This document shows, piece after piece, positions 1 through 12,139 of a stretch of DNA of 64,000 nucleotides (positions are counted from its first letter, which is position 1; every line of letters starts with the position of its first letter). The position numbers and the translations under genes are program-made. The notes beneath the pieces are model-generated. The model made no database searches, had not been told where the DNA came from, and worked only from the letters and a program-made list of their open reading frames with translations. The DNA is from Adenophora triphylla var. japonica (lineage: Eukaryota > Streptophyta > Magnoliopsida > Asterales > Campanulaceae), in the NCBI GenBank assembly GCA_022495995.1, contig JAFEMH010000168.1, positions 434,001-498,000 on the forward strand, in the 5' to 3' direction.

Positions 1-72
1 CCGGGCGAGAGAGAGAGAAAAATTCCTCCATTGTTAACCAAAATCAAAAAATTTTTGCTTGAATTTCTTGCC

Positions 73-3052
73 ATGGCTGAAGGATCTCGAAGGAGTCGTC
101 GTCAACGCAGTCAAGAGGTGGTTGAGCAGCGAATGGAGCTTCAAAGGAATTGGACTTCGTTCGTTCCATCTTCGAAGAACCCGGATGTTTTGTATCCGAA
201 TCCGGAGGTGCATAATCGTCGCTCCATGAACGTTGGGGAGGTAAGAAATCTGCTTCGTTTTGATTTCCTGCTCGAATTTTTGAATGCTAGAACTAGGTTT
301 TAGTTTTTCGCATTTTTGAATTTTTTTTTTTTTATTTTATGCCTTTTTTGTGAAATTCTTGATGAATCGTTGAAAATGGACATGTAAAAATTGTGGGTAT
401 GTGTATTTTGTGCAGAAATGTGTAGATTAGCTCTTATTTGTGAAAATAAAGTGCCTATCTAGTGAATTGCATGCTTTGGTGTTTTGTACCGTATGCTGTT
501 TATGTATGTACATTATGAGAAAAATTATCGTGTAGTGATAATTTTTTGTGGAAAAATGTGACATGTGCCGTGTTTTGTGACGGGTTTTGTCTAAAAGTAT
601 GTGCCGTGTAGGGACGGATTTTTTTGAAAAATGTGTTATGCATATGTGTCGTGCCGTGTGTGCCATGTTCTTGGGTGACGGACTTTGTGGGGAAAATATG
701 TGCCGTGTTTTTGTGACGGGTTATATGTGCCTTTGCCATGTTGGGACGGACTTTCTTTTGAAAATGTGTCGTGTAGGGTTTAATTCCCCCCCCCCTTTTT
801 TCTTTTGAGAAAATGTGTACAGTGTGTGCCGTGTTTTTGTGACGGACTGCATGGGGAAAAATTATATGCATGATATATGTGAAAATTATGTGCATTGTGT
901 GCCGTGTTTTGTGACGGGTTACATGGAAAAATTATATGTATAATGTATGTGAAAATTATGTGCAATATGTGCCGTGTTTTGTGACGGGTTATATGTGCCT
1001 TTATATTAAATCTTGTGATTGACGTACCTTTCTTTGTGTTTACTGCGGGATGCGGGGCTTATGGCGGGAAGGCCAAGAGGATGAAGACTCGGGGATCGCT
1101 CGAGGCATTGTTGAGCTATGGCGGCGGATGCACGATATTTCCGTGGGCGGTAGGCCGAGTCCCCGGAGGCTGGTTTATGCTTCGGCCTAGGTGTGTTTGT
1201 TGAGAACACAGTGGAGTGTCGACACGAGGAAGAACAAGAGTGTCTTCCTGGGCCTTTACGAGTATGCGGTGGGATACCACCCACACCTTCCACACGAGTG
1301 GGGCGAGGTGACGGTGGCGCCTACCGATTTTCTTTGCGATCACCGGGCTTTCCTTGAAAGGAGAGCCGGTGCGGTGGAAGACGATCTACGATGATGTGTG
1401 GCCGAGCTGCTGGGCTTTGAGCCTCGTCCTCGCGAGGGCACAGGGATCTTTGTACGGCGACGTGGAGATGAGGATCACGGCCGGTATTGGGGCCTACATC
1501 CAAAGTACCGGCCGAGGTGGCAATGGAGCTTGATTGGCGCGCTCCTTCTTGTGGTATGCACTTGTCAGAGACTTTGTTCTCGAACCACGCGACCGCAGCT
1601 CCCTTTGCTGTTGGAGAGCTTGGCCCGATCTGGATAGGGTGCACGACATTGCTTGGGGCGAGGAGCTTGGGCGAGCTCTACTTCTCCTTGGACCGGTTTA
1701 GCCAGAGGGTGGCCTTGATTCGTTGGCTTTGTTTGACTTCGCTTTGGAGGTATGAGTTTATTCTTTGTTTTTTTTTTTTTGATTTAGCAACTTGTCTTTT
1801 CTCCGTTGTCTTTTGCACCGAGCTTTCTGTTTTTGTCACGGGTGTGGTTTTATGAGGTTTTCCGGTGCTTCCCGTGGGATAGAGATCAGGGCATTGCTGC
1901 GTACCTGCTATCTTTGGGATGGGCTCGTACGGCGAGGAAGAGGAGGACCGGCCAGGGGAAGCTCACCATCGCCTACGGGGATGTGCGGGAGCGTTTGGAG
2001 CGGGATAGCCGTGAGGGTTCGTTCTGTTCCCGTGGGCTCGGTATGAGGATGAGTTCGAGGGCTCCCGAGGTGACAGCGGCGGAAGATGCTTTGCGAGGCT
2101 TGACTTGTGACGCCATGTACTTGGGGAGCGAGTCTTACAGCGACATGGCCCCGGTGTGCTTCCCGTGGCTCCGGGACCCTCCCTTTGGGATGCTTGATTC
2201 CGGGACATGGACGTGCTCGATTTCGAGAGATACCTTGGCGGTGTCGGGGCCGAGGAGTTCATCTGTATGGAGAGGAGTACGGGGCCTTCGTGAGGAGGAA
2301 GGCGAGGACGCCCAGTGCGCGCGGAGAGAGAGGCGCCCGCGAGCTCCCGAGAGGTTCCGATGCGGGACCGGATTTCACGTACGTCCGCGGGGACGGGTCG
2401 AGGAGGAGGGTGTATGCATGCCGTTCGGAGCGAGCTCCTGCTGCATATCGAGTGGATCCCGACGGATCGGTGAGTGTCTTGACTCTTTTCCATCTTGGCA
2501 TTTTTACGCATTTTTCTTTTTTGTTGTTGAGTATAAGCGTATTTGATGAGCGTTTCCTTGGCTTCTTGTTGGTGCGAGTCCCGGGAGAGCCTACGATATG
2601 TGACTTCGCCGTTACGTGGCGATGCGCTCCTTCGCTAAGAAGATGGCGTCGAAGGTGTCTGTCGGTCTTCGCGTCGTGTGCCGGCGTACGAGCCTATGCC
2701 TTCGAGGCATTACGTGGGCGTTCCTCCGCCTAGAGCCGAGCGGAGCCGCAGCGGGAGGGGCCTTTGAGGGCGGCATAGCATGGATCTTTGGGGCGTCCTC
2801 GGGAGGCTGCGGGGCCTTCGAGGAGCGGCCCTTTTATCGGTTCATGCCTCCGCACGGCGCACGGGGTGAGGGTTCCTCGAGCCTTCTTTCTTTGATCCTT
2901 TCGCCGGATTTGATCCTTGAGTACTTCTCGTGGGAGCCTCGGGCGGGTGCTCGGTATTAGACGAGGAGGATGTGACGGGCGAGTTATTTGGGATGCCCGA
3001 CTTTTCTTTGGAGGATCTTGGCGAGGAGGATGATGATGAGGATTACGAGTAG
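73..3052 (+). pseudogene. PMD-C gene of element A, degenerate (antisense to pol)
   Basis: This is a degenerate homologue of the intact four-exon plant-mobile-domain gene of element Y. Exon 1 is clear: ATG at 73, 56 codons rich in Arg and Gln, ending at 240 with the donor GTAAGAAAT, in the same phase 0 as in Y and D. A repeat-rich intron of about 800 bp follows. The exon 2 match is visible near 1220-1340 (plus-strand peptides such as HLPHEWGEVTVAPTDF, the FHLSWGEL-like core of the domain) and near 1650-1750 (GELYFSLDRFSQ). Frame changes occur every 100-200 bp, and no usable acceptor is evident before exon 2. The reading frame at the end gives an acidic tail (EEDDDEDYE) and a TAG at 3050-3052, matching the acidic tails in Y and D. 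It probably encodes no functional protein now. Confidence 0.72.
241..1045 (+). repeat. Intron 1 of A PMD-C with imperfect tandem repeats
   Basis: AT-rich intron between exon 1 and the exon 2 homology. From about 540 to 1010 it contains degenerate repeats built around TGTGCCGTGTTTTGTGACGG and GTGAAAATTATGTGCA, roughly 60-100 bp apart. Intron 1 of the homologous gene in D also contains a tandem array, but of a different sequence. Confidence 0.6.
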
Positions 3053-3561
3053 TATTCATTTGCTTTCCCTCTTTTCATATCCCTCTCTCTTTTTTTTTTT
3101 TTGTTTTAGCAACGAGACATTTTTGGGTACTGTAATAAAACACATGTATTTGCATGGCAAACAGTATTTTATTTTAAGATGTAATGTCATTTGTTTTTGT
3201 GATTCCCGGGAATTGTCCTAGAAATTGTTGCTATTATTATTTTTATTTTTGTACATGCCACGTGAGCTGAGAGTGCGTTTGTGGGTAGTGTTGGTTTGCC
3301 GGAAATGGCTTTGGCCAGTGTTTGGGCTTGTTTGGAGCAAGGTTTTCTGAGGACGGTGGTTTTATCTTGTTTTAAGGGAAATGGGTTACGTTTGCAAGGA
3401 GGTCCGTACGGACATATTTAGCATGCAAAGAGGTCCGTACGGACCAACCTTGCTTTGGGAAGGACATAAATGCTTTCCGGTGCTGGTTCTTCCTCATTTC
3501 CCCATTTGCGGCCATTTTCGAGCTTTCTTCCCCATTTTCTCTAGGAACCTCCATTTTTGCC
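3053..3561 (+). promoter_or_regulatory. Intergenic promoter region of A PMD-B with two LTR-type palindromes
   Basis: Between the two antisense genes. It holds GGTCCGTACGGAC (3401-3413) and the perfect 14-bp palindrome GGTCCGTACGGACC (3432-3445). The second lies in GCATGCAAAGAGGTCCGTAC, a context repeated on the same strand in the A LTR near 14434-14456. A weak TATA-like ACATAAATG follows at 3464-3472, 18 bp after the palindrome, and the PMD-B ATG is at 3562. The spacing resembles that in the LTR promoters. Promoter activity is inferred. Confidence 0.6.
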
Positions 3562-5111
3562 ATGGATTCTTCGTATGTCCCTAGAATTTTGCCGAGGCTT
3601 TCGCAGGAGAGGCAAGCACACTTCCTTGAGCAGTTGAAAATGTGGATGCGGCGCCGTATGAGGCATCAGAGACGGGCTTTCGAGGTAAGGTTTCGTCTTT
3701 GCTCGGTTTGGTCTTTTAAGGAGTTGGTTCTGATTGGGATTTGTTGCGGGGCTGCCGCGAAGTTGCAGGATGTGAGGAGGCACGTGTCTTGTTTCTCCTA
3801 CAATGAAATGGTGCCCACTTTTGAGGATTTTCGGGCTTTGATTGGAGGGCCGGAGGTGGAGGCCATCTCGCTTCCTTTGGTTGGTGGTCTTTGCGGTGAG
3901 CGTGAAGCTTGCGGACTTTCTTCGTACTTCGTTGGAAGAAGTGCGGGGCATGATCCTTGATTCGGGTCATATCGACATTTACGAGCTGCCGGAGCGGTTC
4001 ATGGTTGATGATGAGTGCCGTCTCTTGGGATGTATTTGCCGTGTGTACGATAGCGACGCTCTTTACAGTCGGCTCCTTGGCATTTGTGATGGCGCTTTGC
4101 TAGATGCGGTAGAGACGCTGCTTTGGAGAGGATATTGTCCCGTTGGTCTTTGGGGAGACTCTTCATGGTATCGGCCGTCGCGGCCCAGGGATCGTTTTAT
4201 GAGAGGGAAGCCCGCTTTGCTCACCTTGTGGGCTGCGAGAGAGACTTCGAGCCATGCCCAGAGGCTCAGCGTCGTTTAGCCCGTGGTCATTTGCTCGCGA
4301 CCTCTTGTGTTGGATATGGATCGATCCACTTTGGGAGAGATGGATGGCACGGCTTGGTACGCATCGAGATCAGGTGGGTTCCGCTGGAGGATTGAGACCG
4401 GGAGGATCTTGCGGGAAGGGTCCTACGTTGTCGAGTTCCGGGTTTGTCTTGGTCCTCCTTCTATATTCCGTCGCTTGTTTCCGGCGGTTTGGGATGAAGC
4501 GGGAGCCTTTGTTGGGGCAGGATGACCTTGCTCTGCGGAGGTAGTTCCTCTTTGTATGGCGGCTCAGTGCCTTCTTGTATTGTACGAGGGTATGGAAGTA
4601 TTCCGCTTTCCCTCTGTGGTACTCCTTAGACGTCGGGAGAGCGTTGTATTGACGACTCGGTATACGGCACTTTGGTATGAGCGGCGTGTTGGGCGATCCC
4701 AAGTGGTCTTGGAAACGGAGCGTGTAGCGATTACAGGACCCGGTTGCCGTAGTAGCTATTGCCTTAGGAGTGCGAAGCACAGTCGACCCTTTGGATGTGA
4801 CGGGAGACACTTTGTTTGACTACGAGACTAGGGTTGACCGGCGACGGGGAGAGGTCCTCTTTACGGACTCGCGGGGAGGAGATCCGAGCCGAAGCACGGG
4901 CGAATGAAGCCACGAGAGCTCTTTGGATTATTTGACTCTACGGGGAGGACCCCGGATCTCGGGCGAGAGACGCGAGTTGGTTCACGTGGAGCGAAAGAAG
5001 ACTCGCCGGGGACGAGGAAGAAAGGGAAGAATGGCGAGGGACAAGCGCGAGATGGCGCGGAATGACCTCCTAGGTATCCATTCATTGCATTGCAAACACA
5101 TTATTAGTTAA
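3562..5111 (+). pseudogene. PMD-B gene of element A, frameshifted (antisense to pol)
   Basis: Homologue of the first antisense gene in D and Y. The N-terminal frame from ATG 3562 contains DVRRHVSCFSYNEMVPTF and EDFRALIGGPEVEAI (about 3767-3875), the signature shared by all three copies. The match then jumps between frames: IDIYELPERF near 3975, ALLTLWAARE near 4215, and a basic C-terminus KKTRRGRGRKGR near 4996-5035. The conserved basic tail suggests nuclear or nucleic-acid association, but that is inference. The domain resembles plant-mobile-domain or retroelement-associated DUF families; I cannot name the family with certainty. Several frameshifts make it a pseudogene. Its 3' end faces the integrase gene of A. 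Confidence 0.68.
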
Positions 5112-5147
5112 ATGTATTAAATTTGTCTTTTAGCATGTTGTGAACTT

Positions 5148-5178
5148 GAGAGTAGACCGTGCTTGAACTCATCAAGAA
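5148..5178 (+). promoter_or_regulatory. Conserved ~30-nt block downstream of PMD-B (A copy)
   Basis: A block containing GTAGACCGTGCTTGAACTC and CATCAAGAA. It recurs almost unchanged at 46681-46710 in Y and, on the minus strand, at 29431-29458 in D, always just after the PMD-B stop. It may be a 3'-end or polyadenylation signal for the antisense transcript. The function is unknown. Confidence 0.6.
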
Positions 5179-5514
5179 ATGTTGTAACCGTTAGTGATTT
5201 GTGATTTACTTTTAAAGCTTTGTCGAGACACAAGATCTCTTGTTTGCCTTTGCTTCTGTTGTGCACTTTGTCGGCGTCCATCTTTGGACTTTTACATTTG
5301 CATCTGCGGGCGAAACGATGCAGGCCAGACGGCAATCCCCTTTGCTGAGGCTTTGTGTTTGGCTGAGAGGTTGAATGCTCCCTTGACAAGTCGTTTTGAC
5401 GGTCTTTTTCGTAGCTTCCTTGCCGCTTGTTGGCGTCGGGCTCTTGACCTCAATTTTGCAGCTTCTGCTTGAGCTTCCTTTTTTTTTATTTTTTTTTTGT
5501 GAGCCCTTGCTCGA

Positions 5515-5549
<35 letters not shown>

Positions 5550-5854
5550 AAGCGCGTGAGGGCGAAGACAAGCCCTGGCTTGGAAGTAGACATGAGTCGG
5601 TCGTTTGATCTTTGAGTGACCCTCGGATGTCCTTTGATGTTGCCGCCGTCGTTTGACTTGGTCAAGGTGGCTGGCTGGGCGTGTTCTTGAAAAGTGCGGA
5701 GCTTGATGGAGGTCTTGATTGACATTCAAACTTTTGACTTTTTGTGTATTTTTAGACCAGGACCAATTAAGGTTGCCTACGTTCCCCAGGACTAGAGGGC
5801 TCAGTCTGCGTAGTTCGACACTACATGGAGTGCCAAGAGATGCACGGTTGTTCT
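5179..5854. other. Convergent 3' region between PMD-B and integrase of A
   Basis: Noncoding. It contains a run of about 30 T (from about 5519) and, at 5771-5818, the conserved GCCTACGTTCCCC...GTAGTTC motif that also follows integrase in D and Y. CTACG and CGTAG arms can pair. No coding potential is visible. Confidence 0.55.
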
Positions 5855-7128
5855 TCTTCGGGCGAAGTATCTGCGAAGTTTGCTTCCGTTATTTGGATTC
5901 ATGAAGGGATTGCCGTCTAGGTACGGTAGCTTCATGGCGCCTCGGAGAAGATCTTTTGAACCACGAAAGGGCCGATCCATGTGGGTTCCCATTTTCCCGA
6001 TGGGTTGGTTCGAGTGGGAGGCTTTTCTTTGAGTACAAGGTCACCTTCCACGATGTCTCGGGATTTGACTTTCTTGTCGAAAGCTCTAGCCATCCTGCTT
6101 TGATAGGCTCGGACGTGTTCCATGGCCTTTAGTCGTCGCTCGTCTAGCGAGCCAATTCGTCGTGTCGGCTTCGGAGCCATTCAACTTCGTTGATGTCATT
6201 TTCAGCGGCACTCGGAGTGAGGGAATTTCTAGCTCGATGGGAAGGGCTGCTTCCATCCCGTATGTCGGGGCAAATGGGGTTTCTCCCGTGGTATTACGGC
6301 GATGTGCGGTAGCCCCAAAGTGCAAGGTGCGGCTTCTCGGGCCAATCTCGTCCTCGGGTGGTCATTTTCGGATGATCCGTTCGAGGTTTTGTTTCTTTGC
6401 TTCCACGGCGCCGTTTGTTTGTGGCGGTAGGGAGAAGATTTGTGGCGTGTGATCTTGAATTCAGCCGGCGGTCTGTCGAATTCTCCTTGAAGTGTGAGCC
6501 GTTATGCGATATGACCTCATTTGGGATGCCGTATCGGCATATGATGTTTTCCTTGAGGAAATGTGCGACCTTCTTGGAGGTGAGTACCTTGTAGGACTTG
6601 GCTTCGACCCATTTGGTGAAGTAGTCGATGGCTACTAAGATGAACTTCGTGGCCAGATTCTTTGCTGACGGAGCGATTTTCCCGATGACGTCGATTCCCC
6701 AAGTGGCAAAGGGCCAAGGTGTAGTCATGCGGTAGAGATCGTGGGGCGGTAGATGATTGAGGTTGGAGAACCGTTGGCACTTGTCGCGGCTTCGGACAAA
6801 GTGGATGCAATGCTGCCTCCATGGAGATCCGGTAGTAGCCCATCCACGAGAATGATTTGCATCGGGGCCACGGCGTTCATGTGGGGACCGCAAGCCCCAT
6901 TGTGGACTTCGTTCATGAACTTGTCTCGCTTCTTCTTGGGCGACGCGGCGTAGGAGTGGCCCGTAGTAGCGTTTCTTGTATAACATATCCCCGAGGATGA
7001 CGAAGTGAGAGGCAAGGCGTTTTAGGGCCATGATGCTCTTGGTTTTGACCCCTTACGTGTGTTGTCCTTCCTTGTTCATGAAGGCGGTTTCCCGTTCTTG
7101 AGGTATTGGAAGATGCGGTTTGTACCAT
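5855..7128 (-). pseudogene. Integrase of element A, frameshifted
   Basis: Retroviral-type integrase that would insert the cDNA. Visible parts, in minus order: MALKRLASHFVILGDMLYKK, an HHCC zinc-binding region broken by frameshifts (7000-6790), the catalytic core from WGIDVIGKIAPSAKN through VAIDYFTKWVEAKSYKV, and the distal IELEIPSLRV and KWEPTWIGPFVVQKIF segments. The second catalytic Asp is changed: the motif reads ISHNGSHF where B and D have ISDNGSHF or ISDNGNHF. With the frameshifts, this gene cannot make active integrase. The stop codon after KLRRYF, present in D and Y, has been lost. Confidence 0.8.
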
Positions 7129-7249
7129 GGCTCATTGACGGGCTTAGGTTACAGTTCGATCTCACAACGGTGGCGGGAATTTCCTTTCGTCCGACTTTGA
7201 AGGGTTTGATTGCTTTTCCTTCGGGGATTTCCACAAGGGAGGCCAAGGT

Positions 7250-8250
7250 GGCTAAGGCATCTGCAAACTGTTTCGGTCTCTTGGCAAGTAATGGAAGGTG
7301 ACCTCTTCGAATTGTGTGATGAGGTCCTCTATGCGAGCATGGTATTTTTGCAAGCCGGGTCTATGGTTTTCCACTTGTTGGAGACTTGGTTGATGATCAA
7401 GGTGAGTCCCCATAAACTTCGAGTTTACGGACATTCCTCTCGAGTGCGGCTTGTAGTCCGGCGGCGCGAGCTTCATATTCGGCGGCATTGTTGGTTACCT
7501 CGAAATTGAGCTTTATAGCAATTGGGGTGTGCTCGTCCTTGGGATCCACCAAGAGCATACCGATGCCGTTTCCCTTTTGGTTGGCCGCTCCGTCGAAGAA
7601 CGGTTGCCATCGGTTTTCGCCTTCGATTGCGAAAGATTCCCTCGTGCTGGAAATTGTGGTTCGGGGCCTCGAGCCTCGTCGGTTGGGAAATCGGCCGGTT
7701 GTTCGGCCATGGCCCGTCCCTTGATTGATTTTTGGTTTACGTACTTGATGTCAAATTCCGCCGGGAAGAAAGACCATTTGGCGAGCCTCATTGACAGAGA
7801 TGGTTTGTCGAAGAGGTACTTGGCCAGGTCCATTTTGGAAACCAAGTGTGCGTGTGCGGCTTGCATGTAGTGTCGTAGTTTCCCGACAACCCATACCAGA
7901 GGCTGCGCGAGTTTTCTCGAGGCTGAGTAAGTGAGTTGTTGCCTTGAAACTTTCGGCGACGAAGTAGATGGCGTTTTGGACCCGTGACTCTTTCTTTTCT
8001 TGACGAGCATGGCTCCAAGCTGCGGTGTCGGTCACGATTAGGTATAGCAACAGTGGCTTTTCCTCGTGGGGAGGACGAGAGAATCGGAGGACTCACAAGG
8101 TATGCTTTTATTTTTCAAAGGCATCTTGGCATTCGAGTTCCATTCGATGTCGGCGTTCTTCTTCATCGGCTTGAAGATTGGCTCGCACATAGAGGTCAAT
8201 TGGTTGACGAAGCGGGCGATATATTGCGGGCGGCCCATGAAGCTTTTCAC
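7250..8250 (-). pseudogene. RNase H of element A, frameshifted
   Basis: Continues from RT (KSFMGRPQYIARFVNQLTSM near 8240) into the Ty3-type RNase H. Recognisable pieces are IYFVAESF, LFDKPSLSMRLAKWSFFPAE (about 7820-7760), KSIKGRAMAEQPADFP, and remnants of the NAAEYEA region near 7490. The frame changes at least four times, so it is inactive as read. Confidence 0.75.
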
Positions 8251-8990
8251 CTCATGCGAGTTTGCGGTGGTCTCATTTCGATGATAGCTTTGATCTTTTG
8301 AGGATCCACCTCGATGCCTCTCTCGGTGACCATGTATCCCAAAACCTTGCCTCGGCTAACCCCAAATGTGCATTTGGCGGGGTTAAGCCTCATTGAGTGT
8401 TTTCGGAGGCGATTGAAGAATTTTCTCGGAGTACGCGAGGTGTTGTCCGTCGATCCCTTTGAGTGAACGATCATGTCATCGACGTACACTTCGATCTCTT
8501 TGTGGATCATATCGTGGAAGAGGGCGGTTCTTTGCCCGTTGGTAGAGTAGCCCCGAGCGTTCTTTAGTCCGAACGGCATTGCGTGTAGCATAGGTTCCCC
8601 AGGGGTTGTGAAAATTTGTCTTTTCTTGGTCTTCTTCGGCCATCTTGATCGATTGTAGCCGGCAAAACCGTCCACGAAGGACTTGACTTGAAATTGGGCT
8701 GTAGTGTCCACCAACATGTCGATGTTGGGTAGTGGAAAATCGTCCTTGGGACTTGCTTTGTTGAGATCTCGGAAGTCCACGCAACGGCGTACTTTTCCAT
8801 TGGCCTTGGTGACCGTGACAATATTGGAGAGCCATGTGGGGTACTCGATCACCACGATGAAGCCGACGCGGAGCATTTTTTCGATCTCCTCTTTGACTTG
8901 TAAAGACCATTACGGCTTGATTCGGCGTAGCTTTTGCTTGATGGGCTTAGCCTCGGGATTTAAGGAATCCGGTGCTCTACAATGTTAGGA
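8247..8990 (-). pseudogene. Reverse transcriptase of element A, frameshifted
   Basis: Ty3/gypsy RT that would copy the element RNA. It shows EYPTWLSNIVTVTKANGK, VDFRDLNKASPKDDFPLPNI, MPFGLKNA and the intact active-site motif EVYVDDMIVHSK. A stretch between GFAGYN and MPFGLKNA is frameshifted (the usual IKMAEEDQ reads RSRWPKKT). The palm motifs place it in the Tat lineage, close to B and Y. The frameshifts make it defective. Confidence 0.82.
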
Positions 8991-9520
8991 TCTAATCCGG
9001 GCATGTCTCGGTAAGACCAAGCGAACACGTCCACGAACTCTTTGAGCTTGATGCGGTCAATGCGTCTTGCTCTGTGCCGGTGAAGAAACTTCCGATTTGC
9101 GTCTCTTTTGGCTCTTGGCGGTTCCCAAATTCACTTTGGTTAAAACCTCCTCGGCGGCTTGGGCCCGGTTTTCTCTCGTTTGACAACATGCTTAAAGATG
9201 TGCTTAATGTATTGTTCGTTTAATGTGTCTGCTTCTTTATCAAGTGAATCGTTATTAAGCTTGTTTGTGTGTTAGTTAATTTATCGGTTGTTAAAGATGC
9301 AATGAGAGGATACTCGGAAAGATCGAAGCATTCATTAAGAGCATACGGGAATACATTATTGGCAATGAGTTCGTAATCTTCGGCGTGAGGCCATCGAGAT
9401 GACTCGAGAGACTCAAATTCAAAGCTAATGGACTCGGGATGAGTTTTGACACTAGACTCTAGGACTCGAGGGGTCGAGACCAAGTTGTTCGATCATGTCC
9501 TTTTTCTTTGGCGGTAGGTC
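8991..9520 (-). pseudogene. Protease-RT linker of element A
   Basis: Degenerate version of the acidic linker that precedes RT in B and Y. Pieces such as LNECFDLSEYPLIASLTTDK (near 9345-9290) and QIGSFFTGTEQDAL match the corresponding B segments. It has no catalytic motif of its own, and the frame is broken. Confidence 0.6.
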
Positions 9521-9635
9521 CGGAGAATGTGGCCCGGTTATTGAGTGGCAATGAGCTTGATAGGAGATGGGGTTTGAAAGGCTTTATGTCACCGTTCCCG
9601 ATCATTGCTATCACGAGTTATCGAAACAAAATCGA

Positions 9636-10325
9636 TTAGATACGGCATCTCGATTTCTTCTTTGAAGAAGCGAGTGTAGCGGTGGTTCGTCCCAAGCATC
9701 GTCTGCGGAGTCTCTTGCTTTTGTCTTGGGCATTGCTAGCTCGAATGCAAACTCGTCCCGCTTGTTGAAGGCGGGAGTGTTGACAGAGAGTTTTCGAGTT
9801 CTTCCGCCAAAGAGGGGTTTTCCCGAACCAAAATTCGCTGTGAATAGTGGTGGTTGTGGATCCGGCGGGCGGTGTGTCGAGAATGCTCTTCGGACGGGAT
9901 TTGGCTTGAGGCCTACTGAATCTTGCCGAGGTTACTGCTGGAGCTTGTCCATGGTTGTCGGCCGGCTTTGTTTGGCGGCGATCGGCTCTGTTCCCTTTTA
10001 CGGATCTTCTTCCAAGTTGCCGGCCTTCCTTGTGAAGTACTTGGTCATGTCGAAGGCTGTAAGGACGAAGATCGGAGATTGCGTGCAAGCCTCTTTTGTT
10101 ATACGTGGAGCGTTTACGTGCGGCTCGCTTGTCCTCCGCAATGTGTTCGGGAGTAGGAGAGTATCCCGGGCCGTGCGGGGTATTACATTCTTTGATATTG
10201 ATGATACATTGAGTGCCACGATGGCGTTTTCCCAAACCGAGCCCCGGGATGTAGTTCATGTGCTTCATCATTTTCATCGGGGAGGGATCTTGTCCCAAAT
10301 CAAAGGCGGAGTCGATGTGGCACAC
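9636..10325 (-). pseudogene. G-patch-like domain region after protease, element A
   Basis: One open stretch containing MKMMKHMNYIPGLGLGKRHR followed by NTPHGPGYSP (about 10277-10150). Its spaced glycines and GLGLG core fit a G-patch, a small nucleic-acid-binding module also known next to the protease of some retroviruses. The same module follows protease in Y, but I do not see it in B. The rest of the stretch is Arg/Lys-rich and probably out of frame. Confidence 0.6.
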
Positions 10326-10372
10326 TTGGGCCTTTGGGCTTTCGATGGTGAACCACTGTTAACATCATGCCA

Positions 10373-10888
10373 TCATCGTCGGGTTTGATTTCTAAGACCG
10401 GGACGCCGTTGGTATCGGTCCTTTCGGTGACTATCTTTGTCGCCGTAGATGATGGTCATATCTGTTCCTTGGACGAACTTTACGCCGATGGAGAGTGGAT
10501 GCCACCCCATTGATACGATGTAGCCGAGGGCGTCCCAAAATGGCAGATGAATGTGATCGGGATGTCGATGACTTGGAAGTCTGTCGGGACCATTTGTTTT
10601 CCAAACCAAAGGTTCAAGGTGGCTATTCCCAGGCGGGCGGGATGTTGAGTCGTATGCCTTGATTGCACGAGTCGAGGGTTTTAGATCGGTTGCTTTGATC
10701 CCTAGCAAATCCATCATTTTGGGTGGAAGGACGTTCATGGATGATCCCCCATCTACCAACACACGAGGGAGACGGCGCTCGTCCGGTTGAGCTGTTATGT
10801 AGAGAGGCTCGTTGTGAGTCGGCCCAAATTTTGGAAGATCGAGCTGTGAAGGTGATGATATTGCTTTGTAATTGACGTTGCCAATCAT
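10373..10888 (-). pseudogene. Aspartic protease of element A
   Basis: Pepsin-like retroviral protease that would mature the polyprotein. It contains NEPLYITAQPDERRLPRVL and the active-site region VLVDGGSSMNVLPPKMMDLL (Asp-Gly-Gly-Ser in place of the common Asp-Thr-Gly), then IKAYDSTSR. The frame is lost around 10650-10500, so the downstream LLGRPW-type end of the fold is scrambled. Confidence 0.72.
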
Positions 10889-11279
10889 ACGGCTGCTTCA
10901 TCGAGTGTCCTTGTGATGGGAACCATGGTGCAGGCCGAGCTTTCTTCCAACTTGAGCTTGTGCGGATAAGATGAAGTGAGTAAGGACCAGTGAGATGTTA
11001 GCTGAGGTGCGCTTGAGCTGTGTCAAGACGGGATCTTCGACCTTTGGGTCCAAGGTTTCGGCTTCTTTGGCGTAGGGTCCCTTTTCGGTTCGTGGCTCGG
11101 GTATGGCTGGCCTTTTGTACGTCCGTGGAGGATTCAGGATTTGGCCAGGAACGTGTCGAGAACATTCACCTCTGGACTTGTGGTTTTGCTTGTCTCTCCC
11201 GTTTACGGAGTGGGAGGAGCACGATTGGCGTAAGGCCGGCTAACGCATTTCAATTCGTTCCTTTGTCATGGCTTTCTTG

Positions 11280-12090
11280 AGGCATCAATAGTGGCTTTGA
11301 GATCTTCCCAAGACAGGGGTTGGATTATACTGGACCTTCGGGCCTTCGGTGGCGGTGCGAAGCTCGTCCCGGTGATCATGGAGCAAACATTGCCGTGGCC
11401 TGTGCGAGAACTAGAGGCAGGGAGATTTCTTTGGAGTAGATGACATAGTAGTCAAACTTTCTGAGGGTTCTCCGAGGGTTCCGGCGTGGGATCACCCAGA
11501 TTCGTACCTCTTTTCGGCTTTTGTTGAGAAGATAGCTTCTTCTTTCGTCGAGGACGGCCCTCGTTCATTGCATCCTGGAATTCCATTTCCGGACAAGCAC
11601 TTCTGTCGCAGCGTCCCACGAGATGTGTTCGTTGTTCGGCGGTGGTGCGGGACCTCGGGAGGCTGGATGGGCAAGCTTTCCCTGGAAGGTCTTGTGGCCT
11701 TACGTCATAAGCTTGCATGGCTCGTACGAGGTAACGGGTTGACTTACGGGAGACAATGAGAGACGTTAGAGGTTTGTAGGAGCCGTCATGACTTAGGAAG
11801 CCCGGGTAGTTGGGTGGCTAAGGTTCCGAAGTGGTGCATGGCACCTTCGATCGAGCTTGTTGCTCACCTTGACGTTTCTCAATAGCCATGAGGACACGAA
11901 CTTCTTCCGGTGTTGGGAAATTTCTTGGGGGTAAGGTCCCGTTCTCATCCTTGTTATCCTTGACTTGGCCATAGGGGATTTGTGGTGTCTGGTGACGGAG
12001 GTGGGAAGGAGGTAGGACCTTCTTTGTTTTGACAGGAGACGGGTTCCGGGTACTCTTGACCACTCTACGTTAGGCTGGAGGGTGATGGGC
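11280..12090 (-). pseudogene. Gag-position ORF remnant of element A
   Basis: Homologous to the first ORF of B. Matching pieces are a Gln/Glu-rich helix (EEVRVLMAIEKRQGEQQAR, near 11914-11855), HHFGTLA-like residues near 11835, and RRKKKLSSQQKPK near 11545. I find no capsid signature and no zinc knuckle, in agreement with B. Numerous frameshifts. Confidence 0.5.
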
Positions 12091-12139
12091 AAGGTTTAGA
12101 CACGGGAGTGGCCTAACGGGATAAAAGGGGAAAGCTCAC

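Noticed and set aside
500..965. His/Thr-rich minus-strand open frames near the window start
   Set aside because: They are repeats in intron 1 of A PMD-C read backwards; no conservation.
5519..5548. T-run as the tail of a SINE or LINE insertion
   Set aside because: No flanking duplication and no recognisable 3' end sequence; homopolymers are common in these noncoding regions.
5212..5729. Lys-rich open frames near the integrase end of A
   Set aside because: Created by a T homopolymer of about 30 bases; no support in D or Y.
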